DNA from: Anthopleura xanthogrammica
Lineage: Eukaryota > Cnidaria > Anthozoa > Actiniaria > Actiniidae
Direction: 5' to 3'
NCBI GenBank assembly: GCA_964019055.1
Contig: OZ025213.1
Span: 11,977,702-12,041,701, forward strand
DNA length: 64,000 nt
Part shown: in pieces, positions 13,389-24,111 of the stretch
Layout of the letters: each line of letters starts with the position of its first letter
How positions within the stretch are numbered: position 1 is the stretch's first letter
Made by a program: the position numbers and the translations under genes
Notes under the pieces: model-generated
Database searches by the model: none
Seen by the model: only the letters and a program-made list of their open reading frames with translations
Told to the model about the DNA's origin: nothing

Positions 13389-16300
13389 ATACATATACAA
13401 TAAAAAAGACAAAAGTTACTGTAATTAGTTGAGCAATATCTTACCTGGTTTCACAATGGAATATTAAACAAGTTTCTGGCAATATCCCTCTTGTTCTCAT
13501 TCTCTTGTCCAAAGCTTCTCGTAATGTCACTCCTGGCTTACATTTAATCTAACCAGGAAATAAAATAGACAATTAAAAGTAAATAAGATTTCAATGTCTG
13601 GTGAGGCCCTTGGGATATTGTGCATAATAACAGATAAGGAAAGGGCAGGAAAGAAAGAACAATGTTGGAAAAATAATATTAATTAAGAAATATATAAAAT
13701 GATAATAGTGATAATTATAATGATAATAACATTATTATCATAACATTAGAATTGATTGTTGCTGAGTATTTGAGTGATAGTATTTGCCTATCGAATTACG
13801 AGGATTATCATACAATAGAATATGTTGTAGCCACTAGAACAAGATGTGTAGTATTTGTCTGTCATTGTTATTGATAGCTGATTCAACCAGCTGATTACTG
13901 CCATTGAAAAATCCCTACTCTAAGTAACGGCTACACTTTTTAACCAAACAGATGTTAAATGAATAAACTTGAATGATTATCCTCATCATTCAAAACTCCA
14001 CAGTTCAAACAAAAGCTAATGAAAGCCAACTTCTTGCTAATAAATTTTCTAACCTAATTATTTTCGAAAAGGATATAAAATTCACTTCAGTTCAAAATAA
14101 TAATAGAGAAATATTCCAATAAATAAATTTGCAGATTCTTCAATTTTTTAGAGCCAATCTTAAAAATTATACCTCAAAGCAATAATTTTAATATACAAAG
14201 AGATGTTAATTTACATAAGATCAAGACATCAAGAACTGCATTTGCATAAAAGTAATGAAAGACAAAATAATATTTTAAAAAACTCCAAGAAAAAGCTGAT
14301 TATTTGACCAAAGACAATTTTACCAATATGTCTAGCAACAGAAAACAACTTTATTTTAGTAGCACTATTTCTAGACAGTTTCAAAGCTTAATTATATGTC
14401 TGATTACTTCTAGTTATAATAGAAAAATATTAGAGTTTTGTGCTATATGTCATCAGTATTACCAACTAGCTATATTTCTATGCATATATGACATTAATTA
14501 ATCAATATTTCTAACTATAAAATCTATAAGTAGTTATAGTAGTATATTTGAATGTTGTCAAAACTTAAAATCATTTAGCAGAGTAATAGATTCCAGTGTT
14601 ACATATAGCACTCAAATGGTATATATATTCCTGATATGTTTTTTAAAGTAATTCACACTTACCATCGTTCTCTGATGATTCGGTAAATAAGCCCTTACAT
14701 GAGCTCGTAATGGAGGAGATGTTGGATTGTCACTAGCATAGATATTCCGTGTACTTAGAGTCGGTGAAGTTGGACCAGAAGACGACGACGGTGCAGCGCT
14801 AGAACTAGTCGAACTTGGCGCACCATTTCGATATTCCAGCAACTGTTTTTCCCGACTTTCCAGTTCAGAAAGCTTACTTGTTAGTTCATTATACTCCTGC
14901 AAAAGGCAAAATATAGTTTATTTATTACAATAATGTAAATTGCTATTACATAGGCTATGGTATTAGACGCAACAGCTACCAATCAAGCAACTCGCGTACC
15001 GGGTAATTCATTCGGGACTTTCAATCCATTTAGCTAAAATAAAAGCTTGTTAGCGCTTTCAACACAATGATATTGTCTAGATTTCACAGGCTAAAGGCCT
15101 CTACTTAAATTCAAAAACATTTTTTTCTATCGAGTTCGTCTTTTGGGTAAATAATGAATTTTTGACAAAGACGAAATAATTAAAGTTGGTTGTCGAACGT
15201 CACTTTCTTGAAAAACAACCTAGGCATGGTTTGTGATATTCAAGAATGGCTATACGAAGAGGAAATAGTAAGATTCTAATAAAAGATAACTACTTGAAAA
15301 ACATTAGATTACATAGTTATTCAATGATCTTATGATCGCATAAAATCGACACCAAAAAATTTTCTATTTAAATTCGAAGCGATCAAAGTCGCCAGCGTTG
15401 AAGAAAAAACATCGTTTTACACCATAAAGTTTTACACCATTAAAAAGGATATTTTTAACTATTTTTCACAGGTCAAAGCTTTTAAACATGCAGACTACAA
15501 ACTGGTAGTAATAATATTTCGATATTTTAGCTTTTTTAACGCGTGAACTCTGGCGTTGTGATCGTTCTAGAAGTCACAAGATGTTTTTTTGCAAATATAA
15601 GACAGTTACTCCATCAAAATAATGCACCGATGATGAAAATGAATGACAAAAACACACATATATCAAAAATAGTAATTTGGTGAGAATATCTTGTCCATTA
15701 AGACAAAATATAAATTTAAAGCTCCGTAATTTGAAGAGTGGCGAGCTCAAATGGAAATTGGATTTGGTGAAGGAGATGATTTCTGGAAATGTAAATGAGA
15801 CTTGCATGAAAATAGCCTGCGAAAAATTATCTAGTAAGTTAATTAATATTCCTAGGAAAATTATTTCTCGTATGGCAGATAAGAGATGAGTTCAACTGCA
15901 CACTTTTTAGATCGCTTTGCAAGAAAAAAATTATTCTAAATAATATGAATAAAATCAAAACCTCTAGGATGATTGACGGAGGATGTTGAATGTTCGAAAA
16001 CTGGGCATTCAGCTTTTCGAGGTTTTCTTTAGTCAGTCGAATAACATGTTGTACAGATCTGACCTGCAAGAACGAAGAAGAAAGAATATTGAGCGTCAGG
16101 TCTGCTCGACCCGGGAGTTGACTACCTCACCATCAAAACAAAAACACCGACTCTCTTCTGCACGAAAAATCAACCCTCAACAAACTCGACTACAAGCACA
16201 ACAATGGCCATCCCTAGACCTCTAGAAACCAGCCTGATAGAAACTAGAGGCTCGGAAGAGTACCTCGGAGTCGTGGTTGTTGGAAATATCGACGGTAGGT

Positions 16301-18438
16301 TCGTTGTTTAGTAAGTAAGTGTCTTGACGATGAGAGTTGGCCACCGCCATCATGAACACTGCTGGATGAACAACACAATATCACGTGACTAGACCCACAA
16401 GAACCACGCACCTCCATATGAATCATGGGTAGTAAGCCGCGTAGTCCTGGTAACAGACTCGTCAACGGAAGTGACTTATGGAAATAAAGACCGGAAGCCA
16501 AAAAGTCATTTAGGAAAAATAAGGTGAATGATCCAATGACTGATAATACCATGGATGCACACTTATAGAAATTATTAGGAGACCACACGCACCTAATAAG
16601 GGATCATGGGTAGTAAGCTGCGTAGTCCTGGAAACAAACTCGTCAACGGAATTGACTTATGCAAATTTGACCGGAAGCCAAAAAAGCAATTTGAGGAAAT
16701 AAAATATAAAACAAAATAGTAGCTCATACATACACCCATGCACAGAGAAACAGCTCAGAGAAACCATTAGACAAAGCTAGCAGAGTGACACGTGACTTAT
16801 GGAACACGCGTCTCGATAGGAATTATGGGATATATTGAAACAGACAGGCCGGCGGAAGTGTGCAGAAAAAGACCGGAAGCCACAGAGACGCTGCCGCTTC
16901 CAGTTGAAGAACGAAAATGAATGATCGTTTGCACGTTGGGCTGATTTGAATTAAATATTGTCACGATTTCTTCTTGTTCTTTCTTGATTAGGATGTAATG
17001 AATATTGGCTTTGATCTTAACTGAGTGCAGATTGAGTTTCATTAGCCCGCACTAACTTAATGGAAAGGTAGTTCCGCCTATTCAAGACAGAATAGCTTTG
17101 TAGTAGACATTTTCAGCACTTGTCTAATGGTGGGTTATATTTCACGCATATATCTCCCTGAGTGAGACTCTTGTCAAGTCTTTACTCCCTTTACTCGTTA
17201 GTTTGAATGTATTAAATGAATATCGAGCAAAACTAAGATTCATGAGAATACCGCTTCTTCTCACCCCTCTCCGGTAGGGGCTGGGGGAGCGTGGAAGCAA
17301 GAAAAGGTATGGTACAAGCAATACAACAAAAACAAGTCCAAATTACTAAAATGCTAAAAAATAGAAAATTAAGATGACGGCGAAGAGAACTGCTGAAAAC
17401 AACACTAGTTAAAAGTAATATCATAAATGGATTTCTGTTCATAAAAATAACGGATTAACAGATTCAATAAAAACACATTAAGAATAACGCAAAGAAGATC
17501 CGGTTCACAGATAATACCACCGCCAACGAGCAAGGAACAATATTATATGCGTTCAGAGATGCGCAAATGGCGGCTTTATATACTTTAAGTATAAATTTTC
17601 CTGGCTTAAAAGAATAAAATGAAGTCGGTGCATAATGCATTATGTTAAGCCCCGCCAAGCTACTGATCCAGAAATGTTTTGGTAAAACTAAGCTGTTAGG
17701 AAACAAGGCTGAGTTAGTGAGCACTGAGCATGCGTACACTTGAAACAAGATAGCGAGCGCCAAAACATAATGACTTTACTCTAATCATGTGAATTATCAT
17801 ATCTAGAGTTTTGATAGCCTGAAAATTTATTCCGTTTTAATGGAACGTGTTAGCGATTCACTTTATAATTTAACAGCTGGATAGATGGCTGTGCGTTAGA
17901 TTTGTATGGAAGACGTGAGAGTAAAAGTGAGATATCCCTAGCTCTAACCCTTCCCCTTCCCTCGCATTCCAGTTAATAACAGGGAGCTTGAAGTACGGTA
18001 ATACGGGCAAAACATCGCTCAACTTAACGCGCAACTCTGATGTAAAATAAAACTGAGCTCTTTCTATGGTTTACGACAATACTGCTACATGCAATACGGG
18101 TAATATGTGAAACCGATTCGCTATCTGCAACTTGCGATAGTGCGCAACAATTTGCATGATTTCCTACACATTAGTATCTTATCAAGAACGTTACTATCAT
18201 TATTTTCCCAAGCATCGTACATATGTTTGTTTGTTTATTGTACAAGAAGTTCGACTCCTGCATCATGGCATAAATCGTCACACAATAAAAGTTGCAAAGC
18301 TCACCTTGGCAATGAGGAACTGTCGATTCCGCTTCGGTCGCTGAGGTCTGCTTCTTCTCCTAAAATACCAGCCCTCGATTGTCTTGCAGTTTCGTCCAAA
18401 AATCTTCTCTCTTTCCAAATGAGGGTTGTATTCTCCAT
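196..18438 (-). CDS. BRAF: B-RAF type serine/threonine protein kinase, 17 exons, 3' end outside window
   Basis: Cytoplasmic MAP kinase kinase kinase that is recruited by RAS-GTP and phosphorylates MEK. Exons in coding order: 18305-18438, 15962-16058, 14663-14896, 13445-13548, 12490-12538, 11502-11558, 10830-10897, 9593-9688, 4304-4424, 3631-3679, 3315-3559, 2725-2836, 2045-2129, 1398-1574, 1236-1282, 548-666, 196-327. All junctions are GT/AG and all phases agree, giving 642 codons up to the window edge. Order of parts: BRAF-specific N-terminal segment, RAS-binding domain, C1 domain, 14-3-3 site, acidic N-region, kinase. The last exons (C-lobe end and C-terminal 14-3-3 site) must lie left of base 1. 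Start chosen at 18438, the only ATG in this frame of exon 1. It is B-RAF rather than RAF1-like because the N-region reads STDDW and the N-terminal helical segment is present. Family assignment is very secure; exon 1 is the least certain part. Confidence 0.93.
362..436. mobile_element. Small hairpin of the same terminal family in a B-RAF intron
   Basis: aaagctctcattgcgaccac is mirrored by ggtggtcacttatgagagct with a short spacer, about 75 bases in all. It lies between the last two visible B-RAF exons. Confidence 0.5.
862..1200. repeat. (ATC)n microsatellite
   Basis: Imperfect catcatcat/tcatcacca runs. The histidine-rich frames on the plus strand come from it. B-RAF intron. Confidence 0.9.
1641..1790 (+). 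mobile_element. tRNA-derived SINE-like element
   Basis: A-box-like atagctgtgatagcgctcgc (1650) and B-box-like caggtttgggtcctgc (1688), with no tRNA fold or CCA end. Lies in the B-RAF intron between exons 13 and 14. Confidence 0.5.
3315..4424 (-). CDS. BRAF: B-RAF CR2 and linker exons (exons 9-11)
   Basis: Exon 9 (4304-4424) carries [10 protein letters not shown], the conserved-region-2 14-3-3 binding site equivalent to human B-RAF S365. Exon 10 (3631-3679, 49 bp) and exon 11 (3315-3559) form the Ser/Pro-rich linker to the kinase, ending in [10 protein letters not shown]. The exon 9 acceptor at 4426-4425 is chosen for phase; another AG six bases upstream would break the frame. The linker is poorly conserved in the family, so small extra exons here cannot be excluded. 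Confidence 0.82.
4842..5290. mobile_element. Composite of MITE fragments in B-RAF intron 8
   Basis: Begins with a copy of the atagacccctt element. It continues with ttatggatgcatgcaaatga (5048), whose inverted counterpart lies at about 12108-12215, and then the caagtgaaggacatctcaga segment (about 5200) related to 11157-11195. No open frame of note. Confidence 0.5.
7431..7899. mobile_element. Foldback MITE with ~160 bp inverted arms
   Basis: The left arm starts taaagtgcacctaacccctg and the right arm ends ggggttaggtgtacttta. The arms carry matching inverted segments, including the aagacgcaacactcaaatga region, separated by about 150 bases. It lies in the B-RAF intron between exons 8 and 9. One arm-sized copy is at 27995-28159. 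Confidence 0.82.
8814..9046. mobile_element. Foldback element with gtgcggacac ends
   Basis: gtgcggacactccaaccggg (left) mirrors cccggttagtgtgtccgcac (right). Inside are repeated CCAATCA/TGATTGG boxes. About 233 bases; B-RAF intron 8. Confidence 0.75.
9593..14896 (-). CDS. BRAF: B-RAF RAS-binding domain and C1 domain exons (exons 3-8)
   Basis: Exon 3 (14663-14896) finishes the N-terminal segment ([20 protein letters not shown]), carries a Ser-rich linker and opens the RAS-binding domain with [16 protein letters not shown]. Exon 4 (13445-13548) continues with [14 protein letters not shown]. Exon 5 (12490-12538) has [14 protein letters not shown]. Exon 6 (11502-11558) ends in SHNF, the first histidine of the C1 zinc-binding domain. 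Exon 7 (10830-10897) has [18 protein letters not shown] and exon 8 (9593-9688) [12 protein letters not shown], completing the His/Cys zinc pattern. These modules bind RAS-GTP and membrane. For exon 6 I chose the acceptor at 11560-11559, because the nearer AG sites put a stop in frame. Confidence 0.9.
9831..10197. mobile_element. Foldback element with ~115 bp arms
   Basis: gaattggccactttggaaac (9831) is mirrored by gtttccaaagtgggccaatt (ending about 10197). The arms also share the inverted segment agcatctcaagattagtaag (9917) / cttactaatcttgagatgct (about 10088). It lies in the intron between B-RAF exons 7 and 8. Confidence 0.78.
10202..10471. repeat. Five-copy ~57 bp tandem repeat
   Basis: Units read ccctgacttagatcagccca then gaggttgtttcagggtttga and tctgtgagttagccatg, starting near 10202, 10262, 10318, 10375 and 10433. 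One isolated diverged unit is at 62294-62340. Confidence 0.85.
10966..11095. repeat. Dispersed repeat, copy 1
   Basis: cagacaccccacaaataaat ... gattattgatgatgtcacta tatcgtcac ... cctgataag. Near-identical copy at 34488-34604. Confidence 0.7.
11658..12047. mobile_element. Foldback element with ~190 bp arms
   Basis: tagagtaccgaagtgtgacg (11658) mirrors catcacttcggtactcta (ending 12047). The arms carry further inverted segments around atatggtgttttgaatatat and atatattcataactgtcacc. About 390 bases; B-RAF intron 5. Confidence 0.8.
12777..12955. mobile_element. MITE copy, acgtgtcattccc family
   Basis: Ends atagacttaatccctttttt and tctcaagtagataaggccta. The interior segment tattctcaagggaatgacac matches copies at 30939, 33149 and 41513. 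It lies in the intron between B-RAF exons 4 and 5. Confidence 0.6.
13351..13390. repeat. (TA)n microsatellite
   Basis: About 17 TA units followed by tgtgtatac. B-RAF intron between exons 4 and 5. Confidence 0.9.
15962..16058 (-). CDS. BRAF: B-RAF exon 2, BRAF-specific N-terminal helical segment
   Basis: Encodes [20 protein letters not shown] and then a PPSIILE segment, matching the N-terminal part found in B-RAF and insect Raf but absent from RAF1. This region contacts KSR and helps dimer choice in the family. Donor GAG|GTTTTG at 15961. Two acceptors lie five bases apart (AG at 16065-16064 and at 16060-16059). The second joins in phase to the acidic exon 1 frame; the first joins in phase to another frame of the same exon 1 (see findings). 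Confidence 0.88.
16421..16700. repeat. Direct repeat pair upstream of B-RAF exon 2
   Basis: 16421-16519 and 16602-16700 share atcatgggtagtaagc, gcgtagtcctgg and tgaccggaagccaaaaa. Lies in B-RAF intron 1. Confidence 0.75.
18305..18438 (-). CDS. BRAF: Probable first coding exon of B-RAF
   Basis: Starts at ATG 18438 ([13 protein letters not shown]) and ends at donor AAG|GTGAGC (18304-18303). The frame is acidic and Ser-rich near its end ([17 protein letters not shown]), which suits the known B-RAF N-terminus. It joins in phase to exon 2 through the acceptor at 16060-16059. A second frame of the same exon, from ATG 18553 (MTLFTCFGSDEG, Pro-rich then Arg-rich), also joins exon 2 in phase through the other acceptor. 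Which is used needs transcript data. Confidence 0.6.
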
Positions 18439-21400
18439 GACGCTTGTGTAGACGAGGGAATCGAAAGGGCTTTGGAGACGCTGAAGGAGGAGGAGGAGGA
18501 GGAGAAGGATTGTATGGTCCCTCGTCTGAACCAAAGCAAGTGAACAGCGTCATCTGAATAAACCAAGAAATCTTTCAATTAAGTTTCATAGTTTTTAAAT
18601 GCTAAAAGAAAAACCGGAAGAAATAAAAACAAAGCTGATGAATATCAAAGATATCCGCAATGAATTGCTTAGGTTGCCATGGTGATGGATCAAATTAAGC
18701 CGAAAAATGCGACAAAAAAATCCGATCGAAACCGTAACAGGAAGTTGAGGTATCCATGACGATCGCGCTCGGTAAAATAAAATTCAGCGTTTTAAAATTT
18801 TTGGCTGAAAAAAAAAATCATTTAGTGGGAGCACTGACAATATTATCTAGCGGGATAGTATCGATACTCGAAACTCATCAAGCTGAACGCAAAACTGAAT
18901 TTAAATTTGGTAACTTTCGTTACAGACCGTTCTATATGCTATACAGCATTTGTATCAAACCAACGATCTCGCAGAAAAATAAACACCGAGATCAGAAGAC
19001 AAAAATATCTCATACCCTTCCTTTATAGAACGCCAGATGTTCGATTATTGCCTAAGGCGAGAATCTATTTGATTCGATTTAATTTGGAGTCTGGAGCCCG
19101 AACCATCGTAGGTGTAGAAGGCGGCAGGCTTAGCTCTACGAGGAGAATTCCACAATGATTGGCTGGGTGCCTGAGTGAAATCAATCACTGCAGATGTTCA
19201 ATTGATATAATGGTTAAATGCAATTTTTTTTTTACTGTTCCAGACTGTAACGAGATGTATTTAATGACTTTCTAATCCTCATCAATACGCAAACTATTGA
19301 ACCAAGTGATGGTCGAGAAATCTTGAAGGGAAAAAAAATGATAGAAATTTGATGTTAATGGCCATTATGCATCCAGGTATATGATAGATAAATGTAATCT
19401 AAGAACAGCAAACACTTAACGAAACCTTGGACACAGTTTATGCCGGGGGAAAAATCAGACGACAACGGGAGATACCCATCTAAAATTGACACACGTTTGC
19501 CATGAGGATGTGAAAACAGACAATCATTAACTTCGAATGCGCAATTAAAAAGGGATCTTGTCAATTATTCAGGAAGAAAGAAAATCGTTAATGTTTGCAT
19601 TAATCAGACGTAATTTAAGAAATAAGTCTAAATGATTCTCTTGATCCAATCATGAGGAGATTAAAATGGACTGTCTCTTAACCAGCTGCCGAACAAAGAA
19701 TACAATTTGGTCTAAACGACCGATAGTATTGCACGCAACAAAAAATGGTCGCATTTTGTATAACTGAGTAGAAAACCTGCGGTATCAAAAAACTAAAATG
19801 GCTTCCGGTCAAAAAGCGTGCAAAACCACACCATCCAATCACGGCGCTGGAAAACTGGGAAGCCATTCAAGAGTTAATTCACGTTTTTCAATGACGTAAT
19901 ATTCCCTCTGATGAAAAAGCGTCGTGTCTTACACGTGGTGGGTTACGCTTTCTAAATCGATTAATGTAATCAGTCTTCGATGTAACTGTGACGTAGTCTG
20001 TGTGATGTAGTCTGTTCCCACCAGACCACGGTTCACTACACCACAAAAGAACCCAGTCTCCTTTTTTCTATGTAACTAATGAAAATGCTAACTCGATGAT
20101 TAGCTATTTCAAAAAGAATCTACAGGAAATAGAGCAAGGATAAATTATTTTTTACTCAGGCAAATATTTCAGTAGATTCCATAGTGTAGATTTAGATGAA
20201 AGTTGTCCAAAATATTTCCCCCCTTTTTTTACTGTCAAATAAAAGCTTTGAAATATGCAGATACCTTTTTAAGCTAATTGTCTTGTCTAACGCGATAGCC
20301 GAGATGGGTAATCCAGGGCAAGCATTTGTTGTAATTGTAGAAGTTTTCTTGTAGCCAGCTTGCAGTACCAGTGGTATTCGATGCGCTACATCGCATTCAC
20401 CAACGCCAAGGTCCTTAGAAACAACGATGCTTTACTCTTGAATAATAAAGCACAACTCCTTGTACGACAATCTCCAAGCAAGCAACACCCCAGAATGTAC
20501 TAAAATTCCAATTCATCTGTTCTTTTTTCTTTAAAAAGGTTTTAAATTCGATTGGATGTGATATGTTGCAACATCATTTAAGAGACCGATCCCCTAAGTA
20601 GAAGATCGGGATTCGTTGCTCGACTGCAGGTTATTTAACTGTGTTGTGATAAAATACTGGCTTGTGATTGGCTTATTTCCACTGGTCACCGGTCTAACTG
20701 TCAGAACGGGTTATTTTCTGTGCATGTTTATAAATAAACAAACGTAATCATTTCTTTCGGAGGTATCACGTGACTCGCTCTGCACTTGGCTTGATTTCAA
20801 AACAGCAGATCGTCAATAAAATGTAAAATTATTTCGAGAAAAGTAAAGAGTTTCAAAGAAAATAAAAGCGCAACAAAGTCCAGCCATCTGCTCCATATAA
20901 ATTTGATAATAAATTCAAGTTTCAATCAGTAATTTGTAGGATTTTTAGTGCAATCCGAGTGTTACAGATAGGGGAGGAGAGGCTGGAGGTCTTTGTCCGG
21001 TATCTACCCTCCCGTCTCATGATTCATTTTTTCTAATTTTCATTCTTTATTAAAAGCAAGTCAGTCACCTCTGATCAATGACTTTTTAGTACTCTTAAGA
21101 ATAAAAATTCTTTTTCAGTATCAAAAACTTAATAGTATATTTTTCGCCGTCCTAAGATCTTGATGGAAGTTTTTTTCTTTTAATATCGAGCTCATTGAAC
21201 ATCAATATGCAAAATACGATTTTCCAACCTGTGTGCTTTAACTCTCCTTTTTCTCCGCGTGCTTAAAGTTTTTTCGACCTCATGGGTTGCCTGTGTTGGT
21301 GCCAGGCGAAGAGCCATGCTTCCTGTCATGTCGCCCTAACGCTTATCTCAGACTCTTAACACAGATAAAAGATTGAACTTGAAAGAGGCGAAGCATATGG

Positions 21401-21712
21401 GTGTCTTATTGGCATCTAATGTAAATGATATGAAACTTAATAACTATATATACAGATGGCCTTAACCTTTATGATCATGACATTCAATAGTCAATAGACA
21501 ACGACCTTGTGGGGGGAGGGGAGGGGAAGGGGAAGTGTAGGCCACTGCAATTGAAACACAAGAAGAGAGGAGAAGGGAGAGAAAGAGAGAGGAAGAAAGA
21601 AGAGGAGGGAAGAACAGACTACATAAATGGAAGAACAGAGAAACATGTAATAATAATATAATAAACATTAAATCAAAATATTTATGATAAAATATAAAAA
21701 TATAAGCATTAT

Positions 21713-21868
21713 ACACCGAATTGAAATATGGCGACCAATTTGAATAACTATTGTTCTGGACTGACTAGCCTCTCATAGATGTAAAAACGCTTTTATGTTT
21801 CCACGTGAACACGAGGCGAGTCATTCCAGAACAATAGTTATTCAAATTGGTCGCCATATTTCGATTCG
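21713..21868. repeat. Palindrome with ~50 bp arms upstream of B-RAF
   Basis: attgaaatatggcgaccaat, then ttgaataactattgttctgg, is mirrored by ccagaacaatagttattcaa, then attggtcgccatatttcgat. The loop is about 55 bases. Intergenic. Confidence 0.82.
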
Positions 21869-22844
21869 ATGTATATCCACAGTGTTTTCGGGAAGGTCTC
21901 AACCACATGACTGAGGTTAGAGGGGGAGGGCAGGGGAAGGTAATGGGAGGGGCAAGCCACTCCTATTTTTAAGACACGAAGACAAGTTTTCAAAATATGC
22001 CGGGATACAAAGCCTCATATCCTTAACATTCATCTCTCTGCTATAATTTTAATCAATCTTTTTTTCTAATAATAAAACTAACGAGCACAAACGCGATAAG
22101 CAGTGAGTGTTATTACTCCTGTTTATGGACCAATAAACTGCTATTATGACCGATTACCATGGTTATAATGACTTATACAAAAGTTCCCGGCTAAACACAT
22201 ATCGATGACGCAAATCTCAACGTACGTAAACCTCTCATCAGCAACAGTAAACAGCCACAGCTCTAAATTCCAACACCGTGTGAATTTTCTAATGTTTATG
22301 TTCGAATTTTCGAACATTTCCCCCCGAAAAACGTAGACGAATTTTCTGAGCAATTTAAGCGTTGCCAAGTCGGGAATAAACCCTTGTCAACGTACCGAGT
22401 TAGTTATTTTGACATTAAAATATTCATTGTGTTATTTCCAGTCGGAAATCTACTAAGGAAATTTCAAAGCACTTTCCGTTTTTTACGGATATGTGGATTG
22501 CTTGACGTACTATTACCTACGAAATGGAGTTTCCTCGCACATGAGGAAGATTGCATCGTTGTCTAATGACGAGAACTTAGAAACAACAGTTACATTTTAT
22601 TGCACTTCTTACCTGGGGTGTAGAGAGTTGTTTCTTTTCCATGATCTTGGATGATGTATAGTTTGTAAAAATGAATCTTTGTGTAGTTTGTGTGGTAGTA
22701 CTGGAGCTTGAAGCTATGATGTAAAGTCACTGTTCAACTCAAAGTACGTTGGTTGACCTTGATCGACAGCCAGACTGTCTTCAGTGTTATATGATACCTT
22801 TAAAATCAAGTCTGGTACGTGAAGTATGTGGGAACATGTAATCT

Positions 22845-23290
22845 AGCAAATACCCATATCTCACATATGCAGGGGTTTGAAATTTCCAAGGGGTGGGGAG
22901 CGTACATTCTGCATGTTGTTCCATGTCTTTCAGAACACATCCATATCTTTCGCATACAGGCGGAATTTTCAAGGGGTGGGGAGGTAGACATTATGGAGTT
23001 CCAGAAAATGCCCATCTCAATCCGGAAGTATATCGGGAATTTTCAAGGAGTGGGGAGGGTACATTGTGTAGTCCAAGAATACATCCATATCTTTCTCATA
23101 CCGGGCGGAATTTCCAGGGGGGAGGGGGGAGGGGGGAGGGGACATTGTGGAGTTCCAGAATACATGCATATCTTTCCCATACAGGGGACTGGAATTTCTC
23201 AATGGGTGGGGTAAGTCTAAGGAGGGGTTACTATATATAATTCCAGAAAGTATGCATACATCACCCATGGAGAGAGTAGAAACCCCAAGG
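22845..23290. repeat. Degenerate ~95 bp tandem repeat, about four to five units
   Basis: Repeated segments of the type catccatatctttcgcatac, ggcggaattttcaaggggtg and gggaggtagacattatggag. The open frames here (both strands) are by-products of the repeat. Confidence 0.75.
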
Positions 23291-24111
23291 GAGTGAGGGG
23301 CAGAGTAAGGTTAATTTTGTGCTCTTATCGTAATTTTAAACTAGGGTTTGTAGATTTCTCTCCGTGAGAGAGCAATGGATTATTTCTGGAACGACATACC
23401 TCACAGAACAGACTGACCTGCAGATGACTGTATGTGAATGTCAGACAGACGCATGCTCCCAAATCTCTTTTAAATAAACCCTAAACCACTTAAAAGAAAC
23501 AGGTCTATAAATTTTATTGATATCATTTTCTTTTCTGTACAAAAAGTTTGTAAATTGTATTAAATAATCTATCATTTTGTGTAAAGGTAAATATTATTCC
23601 CATAAACCGTTTGTACCTTTCATGATTTCTCCATATATATCATGAGTTCTGTCATCACGTATTTATTTGTTTCTGTGACTTCTCGTTGTTGATTGGCTAA
23701 TAAACTGATTACCCATAAAACGTTTTTACCTTTCATCATCTCCCCATATAAGGAGTTTTTGATCACGTGATTTATGTTTCTGTGATTTCCCGATGTTCAT
23801 TGGCTAATAACAATTACCCATAATTCTTTCTGTCTTTCATTTTGGCTTCTGATATCATTGGTCAATCAGAGCCAACATTCCCATCTGCCATTGCGCGACG
23901 CCTTTTGGAAAACTGTAGCTTTGCATCCAAAATACCCAGATATCTTCCATGAGTCCTAAATTTTATATTTTTTAAAACTACGTTCCATTCAAGGATACTC
24001 AACATAAACTTTTCTTAAAGGATATTTTTTTGGCGTCCAGAATCTCGTCAAAACCCTTTACAACTCCAAATATCCGAGTACAGCATTAGTGCGCATGTCT
24101 TGAAGTGAGTG

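Larger units (their letters stand above)
18560..24100. other. Intergenic region between B-RAF 5' end and CPED1-like 3' end
   Basis: No exon with both splice sites and family similarity was found on either strand. It holds the palindrome at 21713, the tandem repeat at 22845, G-rich tracts (21510-21530, 21920-21950) and plain AT-rich sequence. The B-RAF promoter and any non-coding first exon should lie in the left part. AATAAA hexamers on the minus strand at 23667-23662 and 23518-23513 could serve the CPED1-like gene. Confidence 0.6.

Noticed and set aside
22819..23268. Several overlapping 70-130 codon frames on both strands
   Set aside because: They arise from the degenerate 95 bp tandem repeat; no splice or domain support.
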